From assembly GCF_000208745.1 (NCBI RefSeq), contig NC_030855.1:25921549-25985548 (forward strand): a DNA stretch of 64,000 nt. The letters are read 5' to 3'. Positions 1 through 11,558 of this stretch are shown here, one piece after another. Positions within the stretch are counted from its first letter, which is position 1. Each line of letters begins with the position of its first letter. Source of the stretch: Theobroma cacao. Its lineage: Eukaryota > Streptophyta > Magnoliopsida > Malvales > Malvaceae. The notes under the pieces are model-generated. The model made no database searches and was not told where the DNA came from. It saw only the letters and a program-made list of their open reading frames with translations. Position numbers and translations under genes: made by a program.

Positions 1-1040
1 CAACAATACCGTTTTGTTGGGGGGGTCTCAACATAAGAAAGTTAGTGCACAATTCCCTTAGAGCTAAAAAAATCAGTAAGATTAAATTCTGAACCATTAT
101 TTGACCTTATTTGTTTGATTGAAACATTAAATTGATTCAAAATCATATTATAAAATGTAGGCAAAATCATAGAAACTTCTGACTTGTACTTCATTAAAAA
201 AATCCATGTAAACCTAGTGTATTCATCAACAATGGTAAGAAAAAACTTATGCTCTGAAATTGTAGAAACTTCATATGATCCCCAAATATCAACATTTATT
301 AGTTCAAAAGCAAATGTAACATAAGGTACATGAATTGGAAAAGGAAGCCTTTTCTGTTTAGCAAGTGGACAAATATCACAGAAAAAATTTTCTGTACATG
401 AAACATCAAGGAAATGTTGATGAATCTGTTTTATTTTCTTAAGTGGAATGTGCCCTAATCTAAAGTGCCACAAATCAAAAACAATAGACAAACTATTACA
501 AGAATTAACAGAGTGAAAAATTACATTTTTGTCCTTTTGAAACTGTGCAACTAGTTGTGCATCCAACTCCTTTTGTAAGAGATATAAGTCATCCCTCACT
601 CTAGCATCCCCAATCACTTTCTAGGAAACTAGATCCTATATAATGTAGTACGAATCAGTAAAAAACAAATGTTGTTTCTGACACTTTGCTAACTTGTTAA
701 CAGAAATTAGGTTGAATTTAAAACTTGGTACACACTAAACATTCTCTAAAATCAAATCTCCTAATTTTGCAATGCCCATATGGGATACCAAAACATTTAT
801 TTTGTTTGACAATTGAACAAAAACATCATGAACTTTCCTATATGCAGTAAAATTTTTAAGATTACAAGCTATATGATCAGTAGCACTAGTATCAAGTATC
901 TAGGCATCACTATTCAGAAATGAACACATTGAAGCAATAATACTATTTACAAAAGAATATGAACAGAAATCATTAAAGGAATGATAAGCATGATTGAAAG
1001 ACTTACCTGCCACGGTTGAATTTACCAAAGCAATTTTACT
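1..1040 (-). pseudogene. copia pol fragment: protease, GAG-pre-integrase, integrase
   Basis: The same frame as gag continues past its stop. A protease active-site block (DTSATDH, normally D-[TS]-G-A-[ST]-D-H) lies near 885, with Gly replaced by Ser. From about 617 down to 45 there is a GAG-pre-integrase domain (WHFRLGH, then a C-x2-C pair) and the start of the integrase core (VDIWG, VDEYTRFTW, then SNNGSEF, where the catalytic second Asp of the usual SDNG block is Asn). At least five stops interrupt the region. The changed catalytic residues and stops together show it is dead. Confidence 0.88.
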
Positions 1041-2096
1041 CTACTGACTGGATATTGTAGGAGTATCATATTGATTGATTAATGGTTGTTCATTGATGAG
1101 AGACAGCATCTTATGAATTTGATCCTTAGAAAGGCCAATTTGAGACATCGAACCATTGATACCCTCATCTCCAGCTTCATTAGACTTGGCTATAGAAATC
1201 ACATTGTTGGCAGAATAAGATTGACTTCTTTTATTATTGCCATTAGATTTGTTCTTATTGAACTTATAATCTGCAGGAAATCTAATCAGTCGATAACACT
1301 TATCCTTTAAGTGACCTTTCTTTCCACAATTTGAGCATAAAAAATTAGATTTTCTTTTTGATTTTTCACCAGCAACTACTGATATAGCAGCAGTCTCACT
1401 TAATGGCTGAACCGTGACATGAAAATTCCTCTTATTTTCTTCTCTTAAAACAAGATTATATGCCTCATCCAAAGATGGAAAAGGCTTCATCATTATAATC
1501 TGTGATCTTATAGCAGAAAAACTATCATTCAATCCATTTAAGAATCGAAAGATATTAACCTTAGCCATCTGATCAACAAATTCCTGAAAACCTCCACAAG
1601 TACACTTAGGTAGAGGGTGAAAGCTACGCAACTCTTCCCAAACAAAATTCAACTCAGTAAAATACAGATCAACTGATATAATTTCTTGAGTAATGCCATT
1701 AAGTGTGTGCTGCAGATTACAAATTCTAACATAATCTGGCAATGAAAACCTTCGTTTTAGGGTTTCCCATATTTGAGCCGCATTACTCATATAGAAAACA
1801 GTGGAAGCAATTGATGGTGTTAAAGATTCAAGCAACCAGGCAACAATCAAATTATTGCATCTTATCCACGGCATATACAATTTGTCAGTAACTAAGGGTT
1901 GAGGAATCGTACCATCAATAAACCCTAGCTTATTGCGAATGGACAAAGCAAGATAAAATGATCTATTCCATGCTGAGTAATTCGTTGAAGTAAGCTTCGG
2001 AGTAATCGAGATTAAACCGTGATGATCTGAGTGATGCACAAAATAAGCCGAGTGTGGATCGTCCAAAAGAGAAATCCCATGTGCTGACTCGGCCAT
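1041..2096 (-). pseudogene. copia gag polyprotein region
   Basis: This is an open frame of 351 codons from an ATG at 2096. Residues 25-215 match the copia-type gag fold (UBN2/Retrotran_gag family), including the WNRSFYLAL and GFIDGT blocks near the N-terminus. A CCHC zinc knuckle (CSNCGKKGHLKDKC) lies near residue 255. Gag packages element RNA into virus-like particles. In intact copia elements gag and pol form one frame; here a TAG at 1041-1043 cuts it before the protease, so the copy should make gag only, if anything. Confidence 0.88.
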
Positions 2097-2485
2097 AGCA
2101 ATTCACATCAAGAAGATATTTTTCTCACAAAAATCAAAACACAAAAAAAAATCATCAAAAAAAGCCTCAAGAAATACAGATTTGAGCAAAAAGAACCAAA
2201 CCCTAACAACAGTCGATTCCCAAACAAATCTGCAAGAAACAAGAAAGATTAGATCAAGAATCTGGAACGATTGATTTGATAAACCGATTCACACACAAAG
2301 CCCCAAATAATATGCCAGAAAATGCGACAAAGGATCGATGCTCCCAATGGCTGAATCGATAACAAAACCCGATCGCAATCCTTGAGATAAGCACTGTTAC
2401 TGTAATACAAGGAGAAATATGAATAGGCCTACAAGAAATCAAAGAAAAAATAGTTCAGGAACCCCGGATCAGAGCTCTGATACCA

Positions 2486-2696
2486 TGTGAAGAACTTGCA
2501 ATTTCATAGAATCAAAGAATCAAAGAACAGAAAATGGGAAAAAATATTCTGCATATTCTCATAAAATGAAATAGTCAAAAGCCAGCTATTTATAGTGCTG
2601 GTAGAGTTTGTAATTCTAAACAACACATAAGACTAAAAACGTAAAAGAACTGTAAAACAAATTATTTACAATAAATTAATAAATTTATACTCTTCA
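2486..2696 (-). repeat. 5' LTR of the copia element
   Basis: The segment begins TG and ends CA on the plus strand, with short imperfect inverted ends (tgtgaag / tcttca), and directly abuts the tRNA-Met primer-binding site. At about 211 bp it is short for a copia LTR. A minus-strand TATA box (TATAAATA, about 2586-2593) lies inside it, as expected for the U3 promoter. The 3' LTR lies outside the window, so the boundary at 2696 rests on terminal bases only. Confidence 0.75.
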
Positions 2697-4395
2697 CTAG
2701 CCTCATGAAATTGCACTGCTTGGCCAAGAATATTGCAGCTACCGTACAAATTTTGGAATAAACGCAGTACATGCATGGTCCATGAGGAGGAAGTTAATGT
2801 CTATAGATTTGATTTCCGGTTAAGGTTAGATTTAGTTTTCAAGGGAAAATCAAGCATGATCTGTTCAGCTCATCCATGGTTTACATGTCTTTGAAGGCAT
2901 AGAGTTCAATTCATTGATTGTTTGGTTCATTCGAATTATAAGCCACTTTAACATTCATTTTCATGAAGTTATTTTCCCTAAACTGAAGTAGCAAGTTTCC
3001 TCTGATTCACCATTATCAGAAAGAGGGCAGAAACGAATAGAAGCATAGAGCCATGGTTTCTTGCCCTTTTTGCCATTGAGAATTTCTAGTGAAAGTAACC
3101 ATTCATGGTTGGTCCAAACGGGCAGATTCTAGCAATATTCCACACAAATTCAGCCAATTATATCAGAATCCAGCCAATGATGAAATAATGAGTTACTTCC
3201 ATGTTATTGAGTCCATCCCTCGCTAGTTACCAATGATTCAGGATTGAGTCCATGCTGGTATCCTAAAAAGAAGGTCCAGATCTGCATGTTATGGAGTTGC
3301 CATCATGTAGTAGTGAGAATCTGCTCTATCACTCATTCTGGACGGGCTGGTAATTGGTCAGCGCTTTTTCCCACTCCAATTCCTGAAATTCCAAGCATAG
3401 GTTGTTAAACTGAAAGCCTTAACTTATATATTGCTGCTGATTCTATCTAGTTTTATTTAGAGTTCAGACATATTTCCAGACGCTTGTGCTTCATTGCTAG
3501 GTGTGTGAGCTGCGGGATGTCATCAACATGGACAAGGCTAGCTACATGTAGCCACTTAGTAGGTGAAATTATTTTATGATATAAATTAACCTTTAGTGCG
3601 AAATGGATATAATAGGAATATCAGCAGCACGCCTTGTCTATGGCCCCATATTTCTTTTCAAGCCACTCTTCCAAACTTCGAAGTTGCAAACTAATACAAA
3701 ATAAATAATGGAGAGAGGGGGGTGCTTCTGCTGCATAGAAGAAGCATCCAATCCCAACACTGTTGGCATCTGCAGCTTTCATCTGAGCATGCCATTCCCT
3801 TCCAAAAACTTCAAGACAAAACATATCTTGAGAGAGAGAGAATGTTTGTATGTCTGTCTTTGTCATACATTATTGTACAATCAAAACATTATGAGCTCCT
3901 AAGATTATTCCCTATTCTGAACCTTGTCTTTTAACCCTCACACCGCCCCCACCTCTGTGCCTTCTCTTACCCTAAACAGTTAGCTAAGAATGATGGTCTC
4001 AAAGAGCGAAGTTTTGGAAGTGGAAAATGGAGATTTTAAAATTTATATCCTTTGCAAAACCCCATCATCCCCGAAGCTATAAACAGGCTTTGGGGGCGAG
4101 CCGATAGAGCATTCCCCAATCTATTATTCCTCCAAACATACCCTTCCATGTGCTAGTTTCAACGTTCTTTTGGACTCTTCTCCCCACACTTTTTCTCCTT
4201 TAGCCTTGCTTTTGCCTCTTCTCCCACATACACTAACCAAAGTACTCCCTTAGATTGGCCACACAACCTTTTCTTTTTGGACCTTTGCCGCTTAGCTGCC
4301 GATTCTATTCCCTTTTTTAAATCATTTAGAATTTTATCGGACAACTAAATGCCTTCAACTAATTCAAGCATACCATGGTAACCATGCCAACACCC
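2697..4395. other. intergenic, no recognisable gene
   Basis: Only short overlapping ORFs are present, with no domain, no coherent splice pattern and no strong repeat. A short GA run lies near 3829-3841. The last 200 bases are the likely upstream region of the small gene at 4516. Confidence 0.5.
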
Positions 4396-4403
4396 TATAA
4401 ATA
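4396..4403 (+). promoter_or_regulatory. TATA box of the small gene at 4516
   Basis: A perfect TATAAATA lies about 110 bases upstream of the ATG at 4516, with a C/A-rich stretch about 30 bases downstream that would fit the transcription start. Confidence 0.6.
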
Positions 4404-4515
4404 CACATAAACCCTTTCAAGCGGTCCTTAGAGTACTTCACCTACACCGCCTTTCTTGCATCAGTAGACATTGCTCGCTATAGCTAATTAAGAGCAAAAG
4501 ATCATATCTTCTCAA

Positions 4516-4920
4516 ATGGGTAGGGAAAGCATTAATGATCCTACCATTGTTTTTCAATCATCCATTGCTCTACTGCAGGAGAGGTTCAGGCAGTTGCAGA
4601 GAATGAAGGAGATGAGAGAAGAGAGGGAACTACTAAGAAAGCACGCTGAGCCTAAACAATGCAACCCCACCTTGCCTTATGAGCCATCAAGGTTGTTCTT
4701 TCACTTCTTGCCACCAAGGTCACCACCTCCTCAAGTACCTTTCTCCCTCTGGTCTGGTTCACAACACAGGTGTTCTGGTACTGATTCTCAGTCCACGGAG
4801 GCCCCACTTTTTGCGAGTTTATTGCCCACAGCCTCAAAGATACCTGATTCTATGCATGTCTCTCAGAACAAATTCGATGATTCGGATTGTGATGATGTGG
4901 ATACCTCCCTTCACCTGTAA
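4516..4920 (+). CDS. small plant protein of unknown function, 134 aa
   Basis: Single exon with an ATG in good context behind a TATA box. The N-terminal part (residues 12-45) is strongly helical and charged, with an amphipathic stretch LLQERFRQLQRMKEMREERE. The middle is rich in Pro, Ser and Phe, and the C-terminus is acidic (DDSDCDDVD). I recognise the helical block as resembling plant proteins annotated only as hypothetical. There is no signal peptide or membrane segment. Composition bias and the promoter make a real gene likely, but its role is unknown. Confidence 0.6.
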   Translation: MGRESINDPTIVFQSSIALLQERFRQLQRMKEMREERELLRKHAEPKQCNPTLPYEPSRLFFHFLPPRSPPPQVPFSLWSGSQHRCSGTDSQSTEAPLFASLLPTASKIPDSMHVSQNKFDDSDCDDVDTSLHL

Positions 4921-6031
4921 ACAAATTAACCCATACTTCGTTTGGTGCTGTAATAGTGAAAGAGTTAGTGATATTATTGTAGTGATGGATATCATCCATC
5001 GAATATAATTAATTTACCTTCCTGTTTGTGCTATATGATAATATGAAGCTAGCTATATATAATTAGCTGATATTCCAGCTTTTTGGCGTCATATACGTGC
5101 TACTCTTGGTCATTTCTTATCACTGTCAAAAGGCGAAAAAGCCAAGAGCAAGTGCCATGTTTCTGTGATTTTTTTCCCGTTGGCCAATGTTCGGATGCGT
5201 GAAACGGTACTTTTCTTAATTTAGAACAAGCCTAGAGACTGGAGTTGATCAGAATTATTACTCTACCAATTGTCTAGATGGTTAAATCCAAATATACCTG
5301 CATGGTACTAAGATTTAAATTTTAACAAAACGGTAATGATTTTATACACAGCAAATCCAAATGCCGTGTTGCGGTCTAGATGCGGGCTCCATGGACTGCA
5401 GAAGATAGCTATTCTGCATTCATCTTGAGCTATCTGCATTCATCACCATGCGTGCATGTGAATCATGTGAAGGGGATTTCTGTAGATTATTGCCATTTTT
5501 CATCAAGAACTCGATATTGTAGAATTTGGGGATACTATAAACATGTATGCCACCTGACGTGCCACTCACGCTTTGATTGAAACGAACTGTTGGGAATTAC
5601 AAAAGGAAGATCTAATGCTTTTTTTCTATGAGTTTGCTTCAGAATAGGGACAGTTTGATGCTCAAATTATTTGATATGTCCCTTACAAGTTAAAGCTTAA
5701 ACACATAAACTCTACTCTGAACCGAGTGTCAAAGTAATGGGAAATCCTAACCAAAAAAGTTTAAACAGTTCTGGTCCATTTTTGCGTTGTCATGAAAGTT
5801 CCCAGATTGGGAACAATCCAGGTAGTTTGACCATTCCAAAACAAAGATTGTATTCTTAATCGTAAGATGGAAGGAACATAAAAAGAGAGGAATCTCTACT
5901 TTGACAAAAGCAAAGAATTCCTTCTCAAAGCTACTTCATCTATAGCCATTAGCTAGCTACTGGTGGTACGGCAAATGCCCAACCTTCTGTCTTGGATACA
6001 CACGTCTGCAACTCCCCCTGAATCAGCCACA
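4921..6031. other. intergenic, no recognisable gene
   Basis: This holds the 3' flank of the small gene and the upstream region of the X8 gene. A segment near 5265-5330 loosely resembles the A-box/B-box layout of a tRNA-derived SINE but is too degenerate to call. Confidence 0.4.
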
Positions 6032-7122
6032 ATGCCGTCTGCCTTACATTGGACTCTGCTTGCTCTTTGCTTTGTTTCTTTAATTTTACAGAAGACAGGT
6101 AGTGCCATAGTTAGTGACTTTACTGATCTTTCCATGGTTGTTGATCGTGATCAAGTAAAATTAATTTAGGTCTATAAATTTTTGGGTCATGCTAGATGCT
6201 CAATTCAGGGAATGGTGCATAGCTGATGAGCAAACTCCTGATGATGAGTTGCAGAAGGCCCTTGATTGGGCTTGTGGGAAGGGAGGTGCCGATTGCAGTA
6301 AGATACAAGTGAACCAACCTTGTTATCTTCCAAACACTATAAGGGACCATGCCTCTTATGCCTTCAACAACTACTATCAGAAGTTCAAGAACAAAGGAGC
6401 AACTTGCTACTTCAATTCTGCTGCCATGATCACAGATCTTGACCCAAGTAAGATCATAATCCTATCACTTTTTTTTCTTTCTTTTAGATTTAATTCGAAT
6501 CGAGATTTCTACTTAAACTCTCATGCTACTTTTACCACATGATTTATATCTATTGGCTTTTCCTATACTTAACTAATTACATTAGTACTAGATTTCTATG
6601 TACCAAAAAGGATACATGTCAGTACTAGATTACACTCACATCCCTAAGCTGCAATTCTGCTTGATCATCCTATAATTTTTCTCATCCTTTAGACTTTGAA
6701 ATTTTTGGAGATGGCCTGCATAAAGGGTTTTAAGAACTTGGTAATTGAAAGTGATTCTTTAATGGCTGTTAAGGAAATTACAAAGTCTGAGATTTGTTCA
6801 TGGGAGTGGAGTAGTTTGGTGCATTATATCGTTTGTTCAGCTGCTGATTGCTCTAAATGCCAGCTCATTCATACCAGGCAAGAAGACAATTCTTTAGCTT
6901 ATGCTTTAGCTAGTGTTACATGCCTAAACCTCAAGAAAAAATAAAAAACAGAGAAGTTGTAGTAATTACGACTAGTGCTCAACTTTATATGATGTGGCTG
7001 CGTGGGAGGGTTTGGCTGTTAATTGCCCGTTTCAGCAACTCTATTCTAGCTGCTACTGACTACTCCGATTTCTTTCTTTGTTGACAGGCCACCATTCATG
7101 CAAATTTGTATCTGTTCCCTAG
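6032..7122 (+). CDS. secreted X8 (CBM43) domain protein, 117 aa
   Basis: Three exons: 6032-6098, 6196-6447, 7088-7122 (join closes in frame). Residues 1-22 form a signal peptide (hydrophobic LLALCFVSLIL core). The rest is a single X8/CBM43 domain with its six cysteines in order: WCIADEQ, DWACG, DCSKI, QPCYLPN, ATCYF, HSCKF. X8 domains bind callose (beta-1,3-glucan) in the cell wall and occur in Ole e 10-like and plasmodesmata callose-binding proteins. This member is short and lacks the Ser-rich region and hydrophobic tail of GPI-anchored relatives, so it should be soluble in the apoplast. The first acceptor (AG at 6194-6195) is the one that preserves frame; the AG at 6168-6169 leads to a stop. 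Confidence 0.85.
6690..6944 (+). pseudogene. RNase H-like fragment of a LINE/reverse transcriptase, in the X8 gene intron
   Basis: An open stretch inside intron 2 (6448-7087) of the X8 gene encodes about 80 residues like the C-terminal RNase H domain (RVT_3) of plant non-LTR retrotransposons. It has the VIESDSLMAVKEI block with the family's ESDS motif, and an HTRQEDNSLAYALA block matching the usual H-x-x-R-x-x-N-x-x-A-x-x-L-A end. No reverse transcriptase lies next to it, so it is a truncated remnant. It could instead derive from a host RNase H-like gene. Confidence 0.65.
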
Positions 7123-9481
7123 CTGGAGGCCAAAGTCTTTGCAATACACTTGTTTCTGTTGGAAATTTACGCGTGATCTCTTACAATTTTCAGCAGAAAC
7201 ATAACATAAAATACTAGTTTTTCTTTTACTTTTTACCCTTTCCTCTCCTGTTTCAGACTTGTAATTTTCTTTCCTGGTGTGTGTTCCACCATTCAATATG
7301 AAATCTGGTTTTGGACTTCCTCTCACCTTGAGAGATTTCAACTTCCAAGCACCATGGTAGTGCTTTCTTTCCGCCCCAACTTATCTTAACTGAATACCAT
7401 GCTCTCCTGATCTCCTTGGTCTCTGTTATCATCAACCAACAACCATCCATCCTGGAGATTTCCTGGATATGGAGGCTAAGCTTCTTGAGCAGTGTCATTT
7501 CAATTTTCAACGAAAAAGACAAAAGATTTAATATCATACGCATTTATAGAAGATTGAAGAGATAGATTTAGTATCGTGTTGCTCACAAACCAAAAGATCC
7601 TGAAAGTATCCCCATCCAACGAATGTTGATACATACTTTTTCAATTTCTTCAGAGTCTCTTTCATCACCTTGTATATTTCACATGGCCAGACCCCAGATG
7701 TATATATGAAAGATAAAAATGCAGTGCTTTTGCATTGCTCACGTATTTCATATGGTTGGACAAAGTATGGCCGATGTTATCACTATCTTCTTCGAAAGTC
7801 CAACCCCACCTCCACTGGAATTCAACTTGGTTTTCAAGCCAACTTTGCAATTAGTTCTGGCAAGCAAATAAAGACAATAAGAAAAGATACAAAGGAGTAC
7901 TGTATGCATCGAGTGATCTGGGACTTACTCATGAAGAGAATAATTAATGAAGGTAGAAACCAAATGCTGTTGAAGACAAGCTGGAGGATATACCAGTGGT
8001 CAAAATCTAGATGATTGTTTCGTGTAAAATGATTACCTTGATTTAGTTGCTTTAATCATAAATTCATAGTTGAAACTTATATTTGCATTTGGATTTTTGT
8101 TGACTTTAATCAGATATTGAGGGGAACGAGTGAGAAAAAAAAAGAGTAGAAACGTGATATGTATTGTTGGCGGAAGATCTTTGTACTCCTATCAGCTATG
8201 CACACATCCTAACAATGCCAAATCAATGGATAAGAATGAAAAGACAAACATGCGAGATTCCTTTCCTTTTACCTTCGGCAAATGGCAATGGAGGAAACAA
8301 GGTTGTAAAAGGAGGGGTAGCTTGGGCTAAAACTGATGGGACAAGGCTAGTCACTTAAAGATTGACATTTGAATGGAAATCAAAATACAAAGTTGCTTTG
8401 CCTGCTAATGGAATGCAGTAGTTAGGAAGTGGATTTTCTCGGAGTTAAAAATCAATGGAGCCATCCTCTCATCCTACAAGCTTTTGGCATCAGCCGGACG
8501 TATCCATGACGCGTGTTGCGCTGGAATTATTGCATTGAACAAGTGTCCTGGAGATGGAGATCTTGCGTGGCTCTGCTGCAAACTAAAGGCAATCCTCGGC
8601 AAACGCTGCTGAAAGGCGCGTGGTCTTGTGAGGAAGTCTCCTCCGACGACTTCCGAGTCCTTACATCATGGTAAAATGTGGACGCAAGCACATCATCAAG
8701 TGAGTAAAACCAACCAACCAAAGACCCCACCACGAAAGAAGAACCAAGAACCTAACATCAACTATGCGACCTTTAATCATTTGACGAGCTTTCCTCTTGT
8801 GTGTTTAGATTCTTCTTTTTATATTTCCTTTGACAGATTGTTTTATTACTAGCTTTCAGACGAAGGAGAGTTAGTTTCCGTTGTTTCTTTTTAAGAGTGG
8901 TCTATTCAAAAAGAAATGGGGCCACGCATTAAATTCAACCATCAGCCTTGATCAGTGGGGAAGGATTTAAGGCACTCGCTTACCTTATCTGAACCTTTTC
9001 TTGGAACAACAAAACCGTTGCCCCTTCCTAGAAAAACAACTCTAAAGAAAGTATCCCTGTTGCTTCTGTCTCTCTTTGCCATAGTTTCATTTCTCTTCTT
9101 TTACTTTCCCACATACGCCTTAAATGCATGGTTAATACCCGTCTGTGCACAAGATGAGGTGCCCTTTGCCTTGAGGCCTCGTGCGTTTTGAGAGCCTCTA
9201 ACTTCTGACCACACTTGGCACTGGGCAGGCCTCAGTCGTCCAGCAAAGCAAAACAAAACACCTTTTTATTTCCTTTTTTATAATTACAGAGAAAAAAAGG
9301 GGTACCACTCATAAAGTGGGGAAGGCCATTTACTCTTTAGACTATAGTTTGGCGCAGGCCTATTTAAGCAGTCGGGGTGGTTGCCTGATTGGTTAGGTGT
9401 ACGTGCTTTGTGCTTGAGAGTTTTGTCTGGGGCTGGTCTGTTTCTTCCTTCTCTGTGGAGTGTTGGCCTTTTGGCAAGAAG
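7123..9481. other. intergenic, no recognisable gene
   Basis: Several ORFs of 60-114 codons overlap on both strands, but none shows a known domain. A minus-strand stretch at 7096-7660 is open over several short overlapping frames (blocks such as DGCWLMITE and SWGGKKALPW) and could be a retroelement remnant I cannot name. The bases before 9482 should contain the CASP-like promoter and leader. Confidence 0.4.
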
Positions 9482-11558
9482 ATGAATTATTTGGGTGTTG
9501 GTGTTAGTCCTGGGAATGTCCCAGTATACCATGCCACTAATCTGAAGGTGATTGATAGGAGAGTGAGAGTTGCGGAGTTGGTTTTGAGGTGTGTGATATG
9601 TGTCTTAAGTGTTCTTGCAGCTGTTCTTGTGGCAACAGATACTCAAGTCAAAGAAATCTTCTCAATTCAGAAGAAAGCTAGGTTTACAGACATGAAAGCT
9701 CTTGTGTAAGATCCTCTACTCTCTGGCTCTCTCTAGTTTACCCCTCCGAGATTGAGCATCCCGTTGGTTTCCATGTAAAACTCATACCTTTCTTGCTTTT
9801 CTTGTTCACAGGTTTTTGGTGGTAGCCAATGGGGTAGCTGCAGCCTACTCATTGATACAAGGGGTGCGTTGTGTTGTGGCTATGGTGAGAGGAAGTGTGC
9901 TTTTCAGCAAGCCTTTTGCTTGGGCCATTTTCTCTGGAGATCAGGTACTGTGCATTTCCTCCATAGCATACACGGAAGAGCCTAAGAGCTAAGACCCTGC
10001 ATCTTGTTCAGCTAGTAGTTGTAATTGGTAAAGTTATGTTTCGGGTTCCCAGTTGTCCATATCTCTAAACTTGGTTGAAGGGTTTCATTGAGGCAGACTA
10101 CCCCATTTACATGGATTTAGCTGATTGCATGCTAACTTGCATCCTTAGCAGAAGGAGATAAAAAAAACATTGTAAAACGGCAATTTTAAGGGCAATAACA
10201 AAATTTTTAACTGGAGTAGGTGCAATAAATTGAAAGACAACAATAATTTCCCCCTTTGTTTTTTAGAACGCTAGGCTTCCACCAAAAAAGAAGAAGTCAA
10301 GGTTTTTCGTACATTAGCATTTAATGTTAAAGTTAATGTATTCGACAGGGTGGTAGCCTGGTAGGTAATTGATGTTAAGCCTGGTAGTCTTGAAAATCCT
10401 TGCAATAGCAACAGTAGTCTGAGAATGTAAGCAGCAAATAATGATGAGGGGAAGATGAAGATCATCAATGTAAAGAAACAACTATCCTATCAAACAATGA
10501 AATACACACACACACACTCACACGTTGCAATAAATATGAAATAGGCCTTCTGAAATTCATTGAGTGCTTGTTGCGAGCTAAACCAACATGAGTGGACTTT
10601 TAAGTCTTGCATAAGAATTAAGAGGAAAGGCAGGTCCTTGGTGTTGTTGTATGGAATTTATTTCTCATTCATGATATAGTCAGAATGCAGCTAATTTTTC
10701 ATCTCCTGTTGTTCTACGTAGTAAATAGACGGCTAATGCTCGATCTTAAATGTTGGAGCGTAAGCTGGTATGAGAAAAACAATGATTTAATGCACCAGAC
10801 AGAAGCCTCACGCGGTTTCGAAAATCCAACTAACGCTGGTGTGGAAAGAAGAAAATCCTGTGGCAAGATGCTAGCTAATAATGTATATTGAAAATAATAT
10901 TGTTAATATTCCATGAATATCTTGAGAATTATGTTGTAGTCAGACTTTGCAGGATTCAGCATGGTATGTTGGGTTCTTTTGATTCTAATGCATACCTTAA
11001 CAACCTCCCAGCTCCCCCTTCTTTTTTTGACCATGAGGATTATTTGAGGGAAGGATAGAGGAGGCCTGATTTGGTGCCATATCAGGGCCAGTTATTTCGT
11101 ATAACCTGACCTTTCGAGCTGATTTTAATATTTATCAATTATCACATACCTGGAGAGAGCTGATATGGAGACCATTTTCTCTGTGGTAGCACCATCTAGC
11201 CTGAAAGAATGCTCGCAAAATGCGATTACTTTAATGGTTGAAAACACATGTATATTGACCGGAAGTGAGCATCTAATCATTAACATATCATGTTTTTCTT
11301 TTGCAGGCCCTGGCATACTTGACTGTGGCTGCTGTGGGAGCTGCTGCACAGTCAGCAGTGTTTGGCAAGCTCGGGCAAACAGAGCTTCAATGGTTGAAGA
11401 TATGCAGCATGTACGGGAAGTTCTGTAACCAAGTTGGGGACGGAGTAGCAATGGCACTGCTAGTTAGCCTTGGCATGGTGGCCCTATCTTGTATCTCCGC
11501 TTTCAGTCTCTTCCGCTTGTATGGCAGCACCAAAGCCAAGAACAACTCCAGGAGGTAG
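9482..11558 (+). CDS. CASPL2B: CASP-like protein, subfamily 2B, 202 aa
   Basis: Three exons: 9482-9705, 9812-9944, 11307-11558. The product is a four-helix plasma-membrane protein of the CASP/MARVEL family: TM1 about residues 30-50 (VLRCVICVLSVLAAVLV), TM2 about 76-95, TM3 about 120-140 (AYLTVAAVGAAAQSAVF) and TM4 about 168-190. Relatives build membrane scaffolds; Casparian strip CASPs recruit lignin-polymerising enzymes, while the 2B group is less understood. The N-terminal MNYLGVGVSPGNVPVYH block and the KKARFTDMKALV loop are hallmarks of the 2B group as I recall it. Length matches the family. It sits directly upstream of NAR1, as in Arabidopsis. Confidence 0.92.
10503..10522. repeat. AC dinucleotide microsatellite
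   Basis: A short run of alternating A and C lies in intron 2 of the CASP-like gene, interrupted once by a T. Confidence 0.7.

Larger units (their letters stand above)
1..2696 (-). mobile_element. Ty1/copia LTR retrotransposon, 5' part, decayed
   Basis: Read on the minus strand, the order is LTR (2486-2696), primer-binding site (about 2474-2485, matching the 3' end of initiator tRNA-Met, TGGTATCAGAGC), an untranslated leader, gag (1041-2096), protease remains and the start of pol (GAG-pre-integrase and integrase). The element runs off the left edge, so reverse transcriptase, RNase H and the 3' LTR are not visible. One reading frame runs through gag and pol but is interrupted by stops at 1041-1043, 900-902, 735-737, 636-638, 621-623 and 42-44. 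A run of C near position 30 probably adds a frameshift. The copy is non-autonomous. Confidence 0.9.

Noticed and set aside
7670..8014. Plus-strand frame of 114 codons
   Set aside because: No domain, random-looking composition and overlapping open frames on the other strand.
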